Below, one piece after another: positions 1-6,541 of a stretch of 20,702 nt of DNA (position 1 is the stretch's first letter; every line of letters begins with the position of its first letter). Under the pieces are notes generated by a model, which was given only the letters and a program-made list of their open reading frames with translations, was not told the origin of the DNA and made no database searches. The translations under genes and the position numbers were made by a program. Source of the stretch: a virus. The stretch lies in IMG/VR virus record IMGVR_UViG_3300025483_000090, positions 1-20,702 of that record. One strand, written 5' to 3'.

Positions 1-668
1 TTGAAACCGACGAGGATGATCTTATTGGTGGGTTCCGTTTGGTTGACGGTAACACTGTTTGGCATAATGGTCCAGTCATCGAAGCTTTGGAACGTGGAGC
101 TGTGTTGCTTCTAGATGAAGTTGACCTTGCATCCAACAAAATCTTGTGTCTCCAATCTGTTCTTGAAGGTAAAGGGATCTTTATTAAAAAGATCGGTAAG
201 TATGTCAACCCTAAAGAAGGTTTCAATGTTATTGCAACTGCAAATACTAAAGGTAAAGGCAGCGATGACGGTCGCTTTATTGGAACTAACGTTCTCAACG
301 AAGCATTCCTTGAGCGTTTTGCGTTGACTTTCGAGCAAGAGTATCCTACTCCTAAAACTGAACAACGTATTCTTGAGGGTATTTCCCTTGATCTGGGGTT
401 GACAGATCGCGAGTTTTGTGAGAAACTTTCTACATGGGCAGATGTCATTCGTAAAACTTTTGCTGATGGTGGTATTGATGAAGTGATTTCAACACGTCGT
501 CTGGTTCACATCATCCGTGCCTATGCTATTTTTGGTAAGCGTATGAAGTCTATCGAAGTTTGTGTCAATCGTTTCGATGATGAAACCAAGCAGTCCTTTA
601 TTGAACTCTATGATAAAATTGATGAGAACGCTACTACAGAACCAGATACGGTAGACACCCTTGACTAA
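1..668 (+). CDS. cobS: CobS-like AAA+ ATPase (MoxR/CobS type), 3' part only
   Basis: The reading frame is open from the first base (first full codon at 3), so the N-terminus and Walker A loop lie upstream; the TTG at 39 is not a real start. Visible parts are the GAVLLLDEVDLA Walker B segment, the VIATANT sensor-1 strand, and the NEAFLERF segment that follows it in MoxR/CobS ATPases. CobS is the AAA+ subunit of aerobic cobaltochelatase (cobalt insertion in B12 synthesis), and cyanophages of the T4 group commonly carry a cobS-like gene. Whether the phage protein acts in cobalamin synthesis or as a general MoxR-type remodelling ATPase cannot be told from sequence. The TAA stop overlaps the -35 box of the next promoter. 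No CobT partner is visible in the window. Confidence 0.85.
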   Translation, partial: ETDEDDLIGGFRLVDGNTVWHNGPVIEALERGAVLLLDEVDLASNKILCLQSVLEGKGIFIKKIGKYVNPKEGFNVIATANTKGKGSDDGRFIGTNVLNEAFLERFALTFEQEYPTPKTEQRILEGISLDLGLTDREFCEKLSTWADVIRKTFADGGIDEVISTRRLVHIIRAYAIFGKRMKSIEVCVNRFDDETKQSFIELYDKIDENATTEPDTVDTLD

Positions 669-689
669 ATCCTTTATGGATGCTATTAT
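661..689 (+). promoter_or_regulatory. Early sigma-70 promoter upstream of the DUF3310/clamp operon
   Basis: The -35 box is TTGACT (661-666), the spacer is exactly 17 bp, and an extended -10 element TGC precedes TATTAT (684-689). Predicted transcription start is near 696, which leaves only 8-14 nt before the candidate ATGs (704, 710). The same layout recurs at 6091-6119 and 19776-19804. It should be read by unmodified host sigma-70 RNA polymerase early in infection. Confidence 0.8.
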
Positions 690-703
690 ACCTATATTGA
701 TTG

Positions 704-997
704 ATGACTATGGCAAAAAAATATAATGAAGATGCTCTGTTAAAAGAGTTGAGTGATTACATTGCTGGAACTTATGGACAACACTATTCTGCAGGCAATG
801 ATAAAATTCAAACGTTAGATCTTATTGAAGCCTGCGGTGATGCAGAAGCATTCTGCCGTTCTAACATCTTGAAGTATGCTTCGCGATATGATCGCAAGGG
901 AACTGCTCGCCGCGACATTATTAAGATCCTTCACTACGGTCTTCTTTTACTTCACTTCTCTGACAAGTCAAACACTACCGAATCTTATCCTCAATGA
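704..997 (+). CDS. DUF3310-like small protein
   Basis: About 97 residues. The central region (HYSAGNDKIQTLDLIEACGDAEAF, then an ILKYASRYDRKG segment and a D-I-I-K-I helix) resembles the DUF3310 pattern of phage proteins: an xKYxxRxxxKG core followed by a helical segment. Function is unknown; an association with nucleotide metabolism has been suggested for some members. There is no Shine-Dalgarno in front. ATG 704 or ATG 710 (sequence beginning MAKKYNED) are both possible because the predicted transcript starts near 696. The gene ends 4 nt into the sliding-clamp gene (ATGA overlap), so it is the first gene of the clamp operon and probably early. Confidence 0.75.
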   Translation: MTMAKKYNEDALLKELSDYIAGTYGQHYSAGNDKIQTLDLIEACGDAEAFCRSNILKYASRYDRKGTARRDIIKILHYGLLLLHFSDKSNTTESYPQ

Positions 998-1662
998 GCA
1001 CAGTAATTCTTTCTAAACAAACCCGAGATATTCTTAAGAACTTTTGCACTATTAATAGTTCTATTCTTATACGAGAAGGTACTGTACTGAAAACCATTAG
1101 TGTGGGTGAGAACTCTATTGCTCAATATACTAGTGAAGAAATTTTTCCACAAACGTTTGGAATCTATGATTTAAATCAGTTTCTCTCTGGTCTTTCTTTA
1201 TTTGATGATGCTACTCTAGAGTTTGATAATGAAAACTATGTGACAATTAAGGGAGGTGGTAGATCAGCAAAGTATTATTTTTCTAATCCAGAGATTACAT
1301 TGCAGTCTGCCCCTGATCGTAATGTTCAGTTTCCAGGAACAGACTTTAGTTTTAATCTAAAGTATGAAGATCTAATCGCTTTGCAAAAAGCATCTGCAGT
1401 GTATGGTCTTCCTGATCTTTCATTCAGAGCAAGTCAAGAAGGTACTATTGATTTGGATCTTTGTGATAGAGAAAACGATACTGGTAATGTGTATAGTCAA
1501 ACTGTAACTGGTGAGAGCACTGGTAATTTTGAAATGTATATGAAGGTGGAGAATATTCGTCTTCATCCAGGAAACTATCATGTAAAAGTTTCTAGTCAAC
1601 ATATTACCCAGTGGCAGCATCAAAGTATTGATCTCGTTTATTACGTAGCACTTGAACCTTAA
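994..1662 (+). CDS. 45: Sliding clamp, T4 gp45 family
   Basis: 222 residues, against 228 for T4 gp45. The protein begins MSTVILSKQT and has the alternating strand/helix character of the PCNA-like fold, with no enzymatic motif, as expected for a trimeric DNA clamp. The call rests on overall resemblance to cyanophage gp45 and on position directly ahead of the clamp-loader subunit 44. In T4 the clamp tethers DNA polymerase gp43 and also serves as the mobile activator of late transcription with gp33/gp55; the late-type promoters in this window fit that second role. ATG overlaps the previous stop by 4 nt, and the stop shares one base with the next ATG (TAATG), suggesting translational coupling. 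Confidence 0.88.
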   Translation: MSTVILSKQTRDILKNFCTINSSILIREGTVLKTISVGENSIAQYTSEEIFPQTFGIYDLNQFLSGLSLFDDATLEFDNENYVTIKGGGRSAKYYFSNPEITLQSAPDRNVQFPGTDFSFNLKYEDLIALQKASAVYGLPDLSFRASQEGTIDLDLCDRENDTGNVYSQTVTGESTGNFEMYMKVENIRLHPGNYHVKVSSQHITQWQHQSIDLVYYVALEP

Positions 1663-2147
1663 TGAATATCAAAGAGTGTGGAGAATGCACACTGTGCTGT
1701 CGGGGAACTATCACACTCCGAGTAAACGAGCATAAGGTACTACCAGGTCAACCATGTCCTCATGTATCAGAATCTGGATGTGGGATTTATGATGATTTGT
1801 CAAGACCCCATATGTGTGATTCTTACAGTTGTTTGTGGGCATCGGAATGGTCTTTTCCTGATTGGATGAGACCAGATAAAGTGGGATTTTTATTGACTTT
1901 AAGTAGACATAGAAATACCGTGATGTTAGCATCCGATTTTTCTGGTAACAATATAGATGGAGCAGCTCTACTCTGGGTTATAGAATGGTGTAGAAAAGTA
2001 AATATGACATTAGTATATACTGTAAAAGGTAAAGAAGGTCAGGGAGACTATGTTCGTGGTAACGTAAAGAGTCATCCAAAAAGTATGTACATGACTGGAT
2101 CTTTAACAGAGATTTTTGAACCAATTGAATTATTAAATGATGAATAA
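1662..2147 (+). CDS. YkgJ-like cysteine-cluster protein
   Basis: 161 residues. The N-terminus carries C6-x2-C9-x2-C12-C13, then C32, C40, an R-P-x-x-C52 segment and C57, eight cysteines in 57 residues. This CxxCxxCC...CxIY...RPxxC pattern is that of the YkgJ family, thought to bind zinc or an iron-sulfur centre. The remaining 100 residues contain a hydrophobic strand/helix region and no recognised catalytic motif. It lies between clamp 45 (1-base overlap) and clamp-loader ATPase 44 (11-base overlap), so it is co-translated with the replisome. Its role is unknown; metal binding is inferred from cysteine spacing only. Confidence 0.7.
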   Translation: MNIKECGECTLCCRGTITLRVNEHKVLPGQPCPHVSESGCGIYDDLSRPHMCDSYSCLWASEWSFPDWMRPDKVGFLLTLSRHRNTVMLASDFSGNNIDGAALLWVIEWCRKVNMTLVYTVKGKEGQGDYVRGNVKSHPKSMYMTGSLTEIFEPIELLNDE

Positions 2148-3084
2148 AAAGTTTCTCTGGGTAGAAGAGTATCGTCCTCACACACTTGAGGATTGTATTT
2201 TGCCAAAGAGCATTAAAGAATCCTTTGAAGCATTTCGTGGAAAGGGGGAGATCCCTAATCTACTTCTAGCAGGCACTGCAGGAGTCGGTAAGACTACTGT
2301 TGCTAAAGCATTGTGTGAAGAGATTGGTGCTTCTTTCATTGTGATCAATGGATCTGATGAAGGACGCTTCTTGGATACTGTTCGGAACAAGGTGCGACAG
2401 TTTGCTACAACGGTCTCATTGACCTCTGGAGCGCCTCACAAGGTGGTCATCATTGATGAGGCAGACAACACGACTACTGACGTACAACTCTCCTTGAGAG
2501 CGGCAGTAGAAGAGTTTCATAGTAACTGCCGTTTTATCTTTACTTGTAACTTCCCCAATAAGATTATTGATCCACTGCATTCTAGATGCACCGTTGTAGA
2601 CTTTCGGGTAAAGAACGAAGCGAAGTTAGATTTGCAAGGAGCATTCTTCGTTCGTCTGAAACAGATCTTGAAAGACAATGAAGTTGAATGTGAAGACAAG
2701 ATTCTTGTCAAACTTATTCAACGTTATTATCCTGACTGGCGTCGTTTGATTAACGAATGTCAACGCCATGCAGCAACAGGTAAAATCAACTCTTCCATCT
2801 TGGTTGATATCGCTGACGTATCTGTCAACGATTTGATTCGAGCAATGAAGAACAAAGAGTTTACTACAGTCCGTAAGTGGGTTGTGGAAAACATAGATAA
2901 TGATCCTACCATTATCATTCGTAAGATCTACGATTCTCTTTACGAAAATCTTAAGGCACCATCTATTCCGGAAGCTATTTTGATTCTTGCGAAATATCAA
3001 TATCAAATTGCTTTTGTTGCAGATCAAGAGATTAATCTGTTAGCATGTCTTACGGAAGTCATGATGAGTTGTGAATTCAAATAA
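2137..3084 (+). CDS. 44: Clamp-loader ATPase, T4 gp44 family
   Basis: 315 residues (T4 gp44 is 319). AAA+ motifs are complete: Walker A GTAGVGKT (about 46-53, K52), Walker B VVIIDEAD (D107, E108), and the clamp-loader arginine-finger motif S149-R150-C151. The start MxxKFLWVEEYRPHTLEDCILP is the typical entry of gp44/RFC small subunits. With gp62 (4689-5069) it should form the ATP-driven loader that opens gp45 and places it on primer-template DNA. Tandem ATGs at 2137 and 2140 are both possible; neither has a strong Shine-Dalgarno, and the start overlaps the upstream gene by 11 nt. Unlike T4, where 44 and 62 are adjacent, about 1.6 kb of other genes separates them here. Confidence 0.95.
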   Translation: MMNKKFLWVEEYRPHTLEDCILPKSIKESFEAFRGKGEIPNLLLAGTAGVGKTTVAKALCEEIGASFIVINGSDEGRFLDTVRNKVRQFATTVSLTSGAPHKVVIIDEADNTTTDVQLSLRAAVEEFHSNCRFIFTCNFPNKIIDPLHSRCTVVDFRVKNEAKLDLQGAFFVRLKQILKDNEVECEDKILVKLIQRYYPDWRRLINECQRHAATGKINSSILVDIADVSVNDLIRAMKNKEFTTVRKWVVENIDNDPTIIIRKIYDSLYENLKAPSIPEAILILAKYQYQIAFVADQEINLLACLTEVMMSCEFK

Positions 3085-3104
3085 ACTAAACACTGAAACC
3101 TAAA

Positions 3105-3389
3105 ATGAACACCAAACTTGTACGTCTAAATTCTGGCGAAGATATCATCTGTGATCTTATTGAAGATACTGATGATAGTATTACCATGGGAAATGCTATT
3201 GTTGCTGTGCCTCAAGGACAGGGACAACTTGGATTTGCACCTTGGTCCCCACTTGCAAAAGAAGATGTGACATTCACTGTTCCTAAATCTTTTGTAGTAT
3301 ATGTTTCAGAACCTAATCCTAATATTACTGAACAGTATGAAGGGATGTTCTCAACAGTAATTACCCCACAGAAAAAACTTATTCTCTGA
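3105..3389 (+). CDS. Small Sm-like phage protein (copy A)
   Basis: 94 residues. The N-terminus LVRLNSGEDIICDLIED and the later FAPWSPLA...FTVPKSFVVYVSEPN...EQY segments resemble the five-strand layout of small Sm/LSm-like barrels seen in T4-like marine phages. The protein aligns by eye with the product of 6143-6541 (SGE/SGER, D-L-x-E, F-x-x-W-x-P-x-A, x-E-x-Y) and more weakly with 6519-6770. Function is unknown; RNA or protein-assembly scaffolding would fit an Sm-like fold but is inference. It is separated from gene 44 by 20 nt and shares one base with the next gene (TGATG). Confidence 0.6.
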   Translation: MNTKLVRLNSGEDIICDLIEDTDDSITMGNAIVAVPQGQGQLGFAPWSPLAKEDVTFTVPKSFVVYVSEPNPNITEQYEGMFSTVITPQKKLIL

Positions 3390-3586
3390 TGAAAGTTCCT
3401 AGTCAAGAAGAACTGATCCATCTGAAGATCCAGGCAGCAATGCGAGAAAATGCTTTTCCTAAAGATGAGATGATGTATCTCGGTGAACGTGCTGGTCACC
3501 ACTGGTATCTTATTGCTGGAGAGCATGAGGTATCTGCAAATCAAATAGAGGATTTTGAAAATGTCGATGAAGAAGACGACACCTGA
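3389..3586 (+). CDS. Hypothetical small acidic protein
   Basis: 65 residues with no recognised domain. It has a predicted helical N-terminus (SQEELIHLKIQAAMRENAF), a short aromatic stretch (GHHWYLIAGEHEV) and a very acidic tail (ENVDEEDDT). It is coupled to the upstream Sm-like gene through a TGATG junction and overlaps the following gene by 26 nt. I do not recognise it. The tight overlaps on both sides and the absence of a competing frame are the main evidence that it is real. Confidence 0.55.
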   Translation: MKVPSQEELIHLKIQAAMRENAFPKDEMMYLGERAGHHWYLIAGEHEVSANQIEDFENVDEEDDT

Positions 3587-3827
3587 AAACGTAAAAGAAG
3601 CAAACGAAGGTCTCTTCTATGCTACAATGAATCTACCCCATGCTGCTGCCCATTGTGGTATGACAAAGCGTGAAATGAAACACATCTTTCGTGAGTACCT
3701 TAAATATCATGACAAAAACTTTGAAGTCACTGAAGACGCCACTTCGATATCCTGGGGGGAAGAGCAGAGCGTTAAGCAAACTGTTCCAGTACCTCCCAGA
3801 CCTTTCCCAGGTAAAAGAGTATCGTGA
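3561..3827 (+). CDS. Hypothetical protein with a 3' end overlapped by the methylase gene
   Basis: 88 residues from ATG 3561, which has an AGAGG Shine-Dalgarno 9 nt upstream; the TTG at 3555 is a poorer start. The first ~50 residues (ATMNLPHAAAHCGMTKREMKHIF region) resemble a short cyanophage hypothetical protein with a helix-turn-helix-like look (AAxxCGMTxxEMKxxF). The last ~40 residues are proline- and charge-rich, end in PFPGKRVS, and are encoded entirely within the start of the methyltransferase gene in another frame. They may be non-native sequence acquired when that gene arrived. DNA binding is only a possibility. Confidence 0.5.
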   Translation: MSMKKTTPENVKEANEGLFYATMNLPHAAAHCGMTKREMKHIFREYLKYHDKNFEVTEDATSISWGEEQSVKQTVPVPPRPFPGKRVS

Positions 3828-4557
3828 ACCATTTATTGGTGGTGGATCTGTTGCCATTGAGATTGGTAAACGTTATCCAAAACTAGACATCTGGGTAAAT
3901 GATCTATACGAGCCACTCTATAACTTCTGGAGAGAACTCCAGGAGAATGGTGTGGAGATGCGTGATCAACTTGTGCAACTCAAGAATCTTCACCCAGAAC
4001 CAGTATCTGCCAGAGTATTATTTCAACAGTCAAAAGATTTTTTAAATGAAACACCAAGTAATCAATCCAATCTATCTCGTGCTGTTGCTTTTTACATTGT
4101 TAACAAGTGCTCTTTTTCTGGTCTCACTGAATCCTCATCCTTTAGCAAACAGGCATCAGAAAGCAACTTCTCAATGCGAGGGATCGAGAAACTTCCTGAC
4201 TACTCCTTGATGATTAAGAAGTGGAAGATTACTAATCTATCTTATGAAGAACTATTTTGTGACAGCAAGTCAACCTTCATCTATCTCGATCCCCCCTATG
4301 AGATCGGATCTAATCTTTATGGTAAGCGAGGAAACATGCATAAGGGATTCGACCACGACCAGTTTGCTGTTGATTGTGATCGTTTTGTCAGTCCTCAACT
4401 TATATCTTACAATTCGTCACAACTGATCCGAGACCGCTTCAAGCAGGGATGGACAGCTGCTGAATTTGCACACACATACACCATGAGGAGCGTGGGATGC
4501 TATAATACAGATCAAGCGTCTCGCAAGGAACTCGTCCTTACCAACTATGAAATGTGA
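3709..4557 (+). CDS. D12-class DNA adenine-N6 methyltransferase (Dam-like)
   Basis: 282 residues from ATG 3709; GTG 3691 is possible but adds only six residues that are atypical for the family. Motifs are TPLRYPGGKSR near the N-terminus, the AdoMet-binding EPFIGGGSVAIE (FxGGG at 42-46) and the catalytic DPPY (D194-Y197), in the order of the D12/Dam (alpha-class) methyltransferases. It would transfer a methyl group from S-adenosylmethionine to adenine in a short DNA site, GATC being common in this family. Plausible roles are protection against host restriction or marking phage DNA. The gene sits inside the normally compact 44-62 region and overlaps its upstream neighbour by 119 nt, which suggests an accessory insertion. 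Length is normal and no frameshift is visible. Confidence 0.92.
   Translation: MTKTLKSLKTPLRYPGGKSRALSKLFQYLPDLSQVKEYREPFIGGGSVAIEIGKRYPKLDIWVNDLYEPLYNFWRELQENGVEMRDQLVQLKNLHPEPVSARVLFQQSKDFLNETPSNQSNLSRAVAFYIVNKCSFSGLTESSSFSKQASESNFSMRGIEKLPDYSLMIKKWKITNLSYEELFCDSKSTFIYLDPPYEIGSNLYGKRGNMHKGFDHDQFAVDCDRFVSPQLISYNSSQLIRDRFKQGWTAAEFAHTYTMRSVGCYNTDQASRKELVLTNYEM
4498..4506 (+). promoter_or_regulatory. Possible extended -10 promoter inside the methylase gene
   Basis: TGC followed by a perfect TATAAT. The 10-mer TGCTATAATA differs at one base from the -10 regions of the three strong promoters at 684, 6114 and 19799. No convincing -35 box exists at 16-18 bp (4478-4483 reads ACACCA), so activity would depend on the extended -10. 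It would start transcription near 4513 and serve the 46-residue gene, 62 and regA. Confidence 0.35.
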
Positions 4558-4687
4558 AGTCACCCTCTACGTAGCAGGCACCGTGTTCAAGGAGCAGGTC
4601 ATTGCTCGTAACTATTCAGAAGCGCGAGAGGTTGCTCTTGCTCGTAACCCAAATGCAAAAGTGATGGGCGTAACTGCCAAAATGTAA
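4547..4687 (+). CDS. Small conserved-looking protein of 46 residues
   Basis: This short gene begins MKCEVTLYVAG and ends GVTAKM. The pattern (hydrophobic strand, F-K-E-Q-V-I-A-R-N-Y-S-E-A-R-E-V-A helix, NPNAKV strand) suggests a compact beta-alpha-beta fold, and I recognise similar tiny genes from T4-like cyanophages. The ATG lies 11 bases inside the end of the methyltransferase gene, and the stop is one base before the gp62 start. That close packing, plus the need for something to fill the 131-nt gap, supports it. Function is unknown. Confidence 0.7.
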   Translation: MKCEVTLYVAGTVFKEQVIARNYSEAREVALARNPNAKVMGVTAKM

Positions 4688-4688
4688 T

Positions 4689-5069
4689 ATGGAATTAAAG
4701 GATTATCTTTACAGCATTAATCAATCAAAAAAGAATATTTTAATTGATAACGAGGATGCCGTAAAAAAGTATCCTCCTTTTATTATTAACAAGTGTCTGT
4801 CTGGTTTTACTGATACCATTCTTTACGCTAACGAAATGAATAAGTATCCTTCGTTAGATAAAAAGATGCAGTATGACTTTTTCCTAAATAGTTTGAAGCC
4901 TAGAAAGCGTTTTACGCCTTGGGTGCGAAAAGAAACTCTTGAGCATCTTGAATTGGTTAAGCAATATTATGGTTATAGTCATAATAAAGCAGTCGCCGCT
5001 TTAAGAATTCTCACGAATTCTGATCTTAATGAGATTAAACAACTATTAGATAAAGGCGGACGAAAATGA
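4689..5069 (+). CDS. 62: Clamp-loader small subunit, T4 gp62 family
   Basis: 126 residues, shorter than T4 gp62 (187) but typical of the compact cyanophage form. The start MELKDYLYSINQSK, the YPPFIINKCLSGF segment, and the PRKRFTPWVRK region are the recognisable parts; there is no ATPase motif, as expected for the non-catalytic subunit. It should complex with gp44 in the clamp loader. It lies one base after the 46-residue gene and overlaps regA by 4 nt (ATGA). The order 62-regA is as in T4, while the block between 44 and 62 is extra. Confidence 0.85.
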   Translation: MELKDYLYSINQSKKNILIDNEDAVKKYPPFIINKCLSGFTDTILYANEMNKYPSLDKKMQYDFFLNSLKPRKRFTPWVRKETLEHLELVKQYYGYSHNKAVAALRILTNSDLNEIKQLLDKGGRK

Positions 5070-5488
5070 CAACTGAAATTGAAGTACAGTGGCAGCCTTC
5101 TGATATGGTAGAAGTGAGTTTGTCTGAACCTGATGATTTTCTTAAGGTTCGTGAGACTCTCACCCGTATTGGTGTTGCTTCAAGAAAAGAACGTAAACTA
5201 TACCAATCATGTCATATCTTACATAAGCAAGGTAGATATTACATCGTACATTTTAAAGAGTTATTTTCTCTAGATGGGAAGAGAACAAACTTTACTCTTA
5301 ATGATTTGCAAAGAAGAAATAGAATTGCACAACTTCTTTCTGATTGGGGATTGGTTACTATAGTAGACGCAACTAAAATTGAAGAAGTTGCTCCACTCAA
5401 TCAAATTAAAGTCCTGGCATTCAAAGATAAAGATGAATGGACTCTTGAGTCCAAATATAATATCGGTCGTAAGAAAACTGAAGTGTAA
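5066..5488 (+). CDS. regA: Translational repressor RegA
   Basis: 140 residues (T4 RegA is 122, so there is a short C-terminal extension). Family signatures visible are MVEVSLSEPDDFLKVRETLTRIG at the N-terminus and the KLYQSCHILHKQGRYYIVHFKELF core. RegA binds the initiation regions of early phage mRNAs and blocks their translation, including its own and those of replication genes 44 and 45 in T4. Its start overlaps gene 62 by 4 nt, and an intrinsic terminator follows after 16 nt, so it closes the clamp-loader operon. RegA recognition sites are degenerate and I could not assign them by eye. Confidence 0.92.
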   Translation: MTTEIEVQWQPSDMVEVSLSEPDDFLKVRETLTRIGVASRKERKLYQSCHILHKQGRYYIVHFKELFSLDGKRTNFTLNDLQRRNRIAQLLSDWGLVTIVDATKIEEVAPLNQIKVLAFKDKDEWTLESKYNIGRKKTEV

Positions 5489-5504
5489 ACCGAATAAAAA
5501 TCTA

Positions 5505-5527
5505 CGGGGTTCGCTACCCCGTTTTTT
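5505..5527 (+). terminator. Intrinsic terminator after regA
   Basis: A GC-rich stem CGGGGT/ACCCCG (5505-5510 with 5516-5521) with a five-base loop is followed by six Ts (5522-5527). This is a strong Rho-independent terminator that ends the clamp-loader/regA transcript before hsp20. Confidence 0.88.
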
Positions 5528-5537
5528 AATGTCGTCT

Positions 5538-5545
5538 AATAAATA
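5538..5545 (+). promoter_or_regulatory. T4-type late promoter for hsp20
   Basis: AATAAATA matches the T4 late octamer TATAAATA at 7 of 8 positions, sits in the short gap between the regA terminator and hsp20, and has no -35 box, as in T4 late promoters. By analogy transcription would start near 5551. Confidence 0.55.
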
Positions 5546-5549
5546 TTGA

Positions 5550-5568
5550 TGGATGCCTTCGGGGTCCA
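5550..5568 (+). promoter_or_regulatory. UUCG-tetraloop hairpin at the 5' end of the predicted hsp20 late mRNA
   Basis: TGGATGCC and GGGTCCA pair around a TTCG loop (58-61) closed by C-G, with one bulged G at 5555 and one G-T pair. The C(UUCG)G loop is exceptionally stable. If the late start is near 5551, the transcript would begin with this hairpin, which could protect the 5' end. The ribosome site AAGGAG (5591-5596) lies downstream and is free. Confidence 0.5.
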
Positions 5569-5603
5569 CTTTAAATAAACTCGCTTATTAAAGGAGATTA
5601 AAA

Positions 5604-6041
5604 ATGAATAACACTTGGGATTTATATGTGCCTCACTACGTTGGGATGGATGAAATCTTTCATAGACTAGATAGTATGTCCAGTCACAATAAAAGTTATC
5701 CACCCTACAACCTTATCAAACACGATAATGCGAATTACGAAATTGAAATGGCTCTTGCAGGTTTTAAACCGGAGGAAATTGAAGTATCAACAGAATCAAA
5801 CATTCTCAAAATTACCAATGTCGGTTCGCCAAAAGATTCTACAGTAGAATATATTCATAAAGGATTATCAAAAAGATCATTCTGCAATACCTGGCAATTA
5901 TCTGAAGACATTGAAGTGCATGATGTTAGTTTTGAAGATGGTTTGTTAAAGGTATCACTTGAAAAAATTATTCCAGAAAGTCAAAAGAGAACAGTGTACA
6001 ATATTACTGCGGATTCAAAAAAAGAATTGTTGCTTGAATAA
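5604..6041 (+). CDS. hsp20: Small heat-shock protein (Hsp20/IbpA family)
   Basis: 145 residues. The alpha-crystallin domain spans about 32-122: PPYNLIKHDNANYEIEMALAGF opens the sandwich, GLSKRSF (87-93) matches the IbpA-type G-x-x-x-R-x-F segment, and VSFEDGLLKVSLEK is the conserved xxxDGLLxVxL strand pair. Such proteins are ATP-independent holdases that bind unfolding polypeptides. Hsp20 is a hallmark gene of T4-like cyanophages, normally between regA and 43, as here. It has its own control: terminator upstream, a late-type promoter, the strongest Shine-Dalgarno in the region (AAGGAG, 7 nt from ATG), and a terminator downstream. Late control suggests a role in virion protein folding, which is inference. 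Confidence 0.92.
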   Translation: MNNTWDLYVPHYVGMDEIFHRLDSMSSHNKSYPPYNLIKHDNANYEIEMALAGFKPEEIEVSTESNILKITNVGSPKDSTVEYIHKGLSKRSFCNTWQLSEDIEVHDVSFEDGLLKVSLEKIIPESQKRTVYNITADSKKELLLE

Positions 6042-6066
6042 ATAGCGTATATCGTCGTCGCATGAC

Positions 6067-6109
6067 AGGGGGGTAACTGGCACAATCCAGTTGACACCCC
6101 TCTTTTTTT
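6067..6109 (+). terminator. Intrinsic terminator after hsp20
   Basis: The two-part stem pairs A-G6-T (6067-6074) with ACCCCTCT (6096-6103, one G-T pair) and AACTGG (6075-6080) with CCAGTT (6087-6092), leaving three bulged bases at 6093-6095 and a six-base loop. A T run (6103-6109) follows. Its 3' arm contains the TTGACA -35 box of the next promoter. Confidence 0.82.
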
Positions 6110-6119
6110 ATGCTATCAT
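6091..6119 (+). promoter_or_regulatory. Early sigma-70 promoter for the polymerase operon
   Basis: Perfect -35 TTGACA (6091-6096), 17-bp spacer, extended -10 TGC, and TATCAT (6114-6119). The predicted start is near 6126, 17 nt before ATG 6143, with no clear Shine-Dalgarno between. The position rules out ATG 6110 as a start for the next gene because it would lie inside the promoter. It overlaps the hsp20 terminator. Confidence 0.85.
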
Positions 6120-6142
6120 ACTTATGTTCGTTACCAAAAAAT

Positions 6143-6541
6143 ATGGCTGAATCAATTGTTGTCTTTCACAGTGGTGAAAGAGTGATTACAGATCTGCAAG
6201 AGCAGAGAGAAAATAATGATCCTGAAGGGAAGCCACTTTGCTTTGTTATGGTCAGACCATACATCTTGAGCGTGGAGAAAACTGTTGGTGATCCTGCCAA
6301 TCAAGAAGTCCAAGTAAGATTTACCAAGTGGCTTCCTTATGCCAGCGATAAGCAGTTTCGTGTAGCATTCAATACGTTTATTGCAATCGGAACTCCTGAT
6401 GAGGGACTTGTAGAAGCATATCGCAACACTGTTGCACAAGCAGAAGCAGCTGAAGCACAAGCAACCCGCACTGAAGTGTCTGCTGAAACTGGTTTTGTTC
6501 CTACTGAAAGTACTGAAGATGCTGAAACTCCTGAAGTTTGA
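6143..6541 (+). CDS. Small Sm-like phage protein (copy B) with acidic tail
   Basis: 132 residues from ATG 6143; the in-frame ATG at 6110 falls inside the promoter -10 region. The N-terminal ~90 residues (VVFHSGERVITDLQEQ, a PYILSV strand, FTKWLPYASDKQFRVAFNTFIAIG, and VEAYRNTV) match by eye the protein of 3105-3389 and suggest an Sm-like barrel. The C-terminal 40 residues are Ala/Glu/Thr-rich and probably disordered. Function is unknown. It is the first gene of an early transcript that continues into DNA polymerase, and overlaps the next gene by 23 nt. Confidence 0.65.
   Translation: MAESIVVFHSGERVITDLQEQRENNDPEGKPLCFVMVRPYILSVEKTVGDPANQEVQVRFTKWLPYASDKQFRVAFNTFIAIGTPDEGLVEAYRNTVAQAEAAEAQATRTEVSAETGFVPTESTEDAETPEV

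Noticed and set aside
2626-3027. Minus-strand ORF opposite gene 44 (and other minus-strand ORFs)
   Set aside because: These mirror strong plus-strand coding regions and show no recognisable motifs or their own promoters; no minus-strand gene is supported.
6037-6044. AATAAATA as a late promoter at the hsp20 stop
   Set aside because: A transcript from here would meet the 6067-6109 terminator at once and has no gene to serve.
6432-6518. Longer start for the 83-residue Sm-like protein
   Set aside because: The extra residues are a repetitive K/L-rich shadow of the upstream gene's Ala/Glu tail; ATG 6519 gives the recognisable protein.
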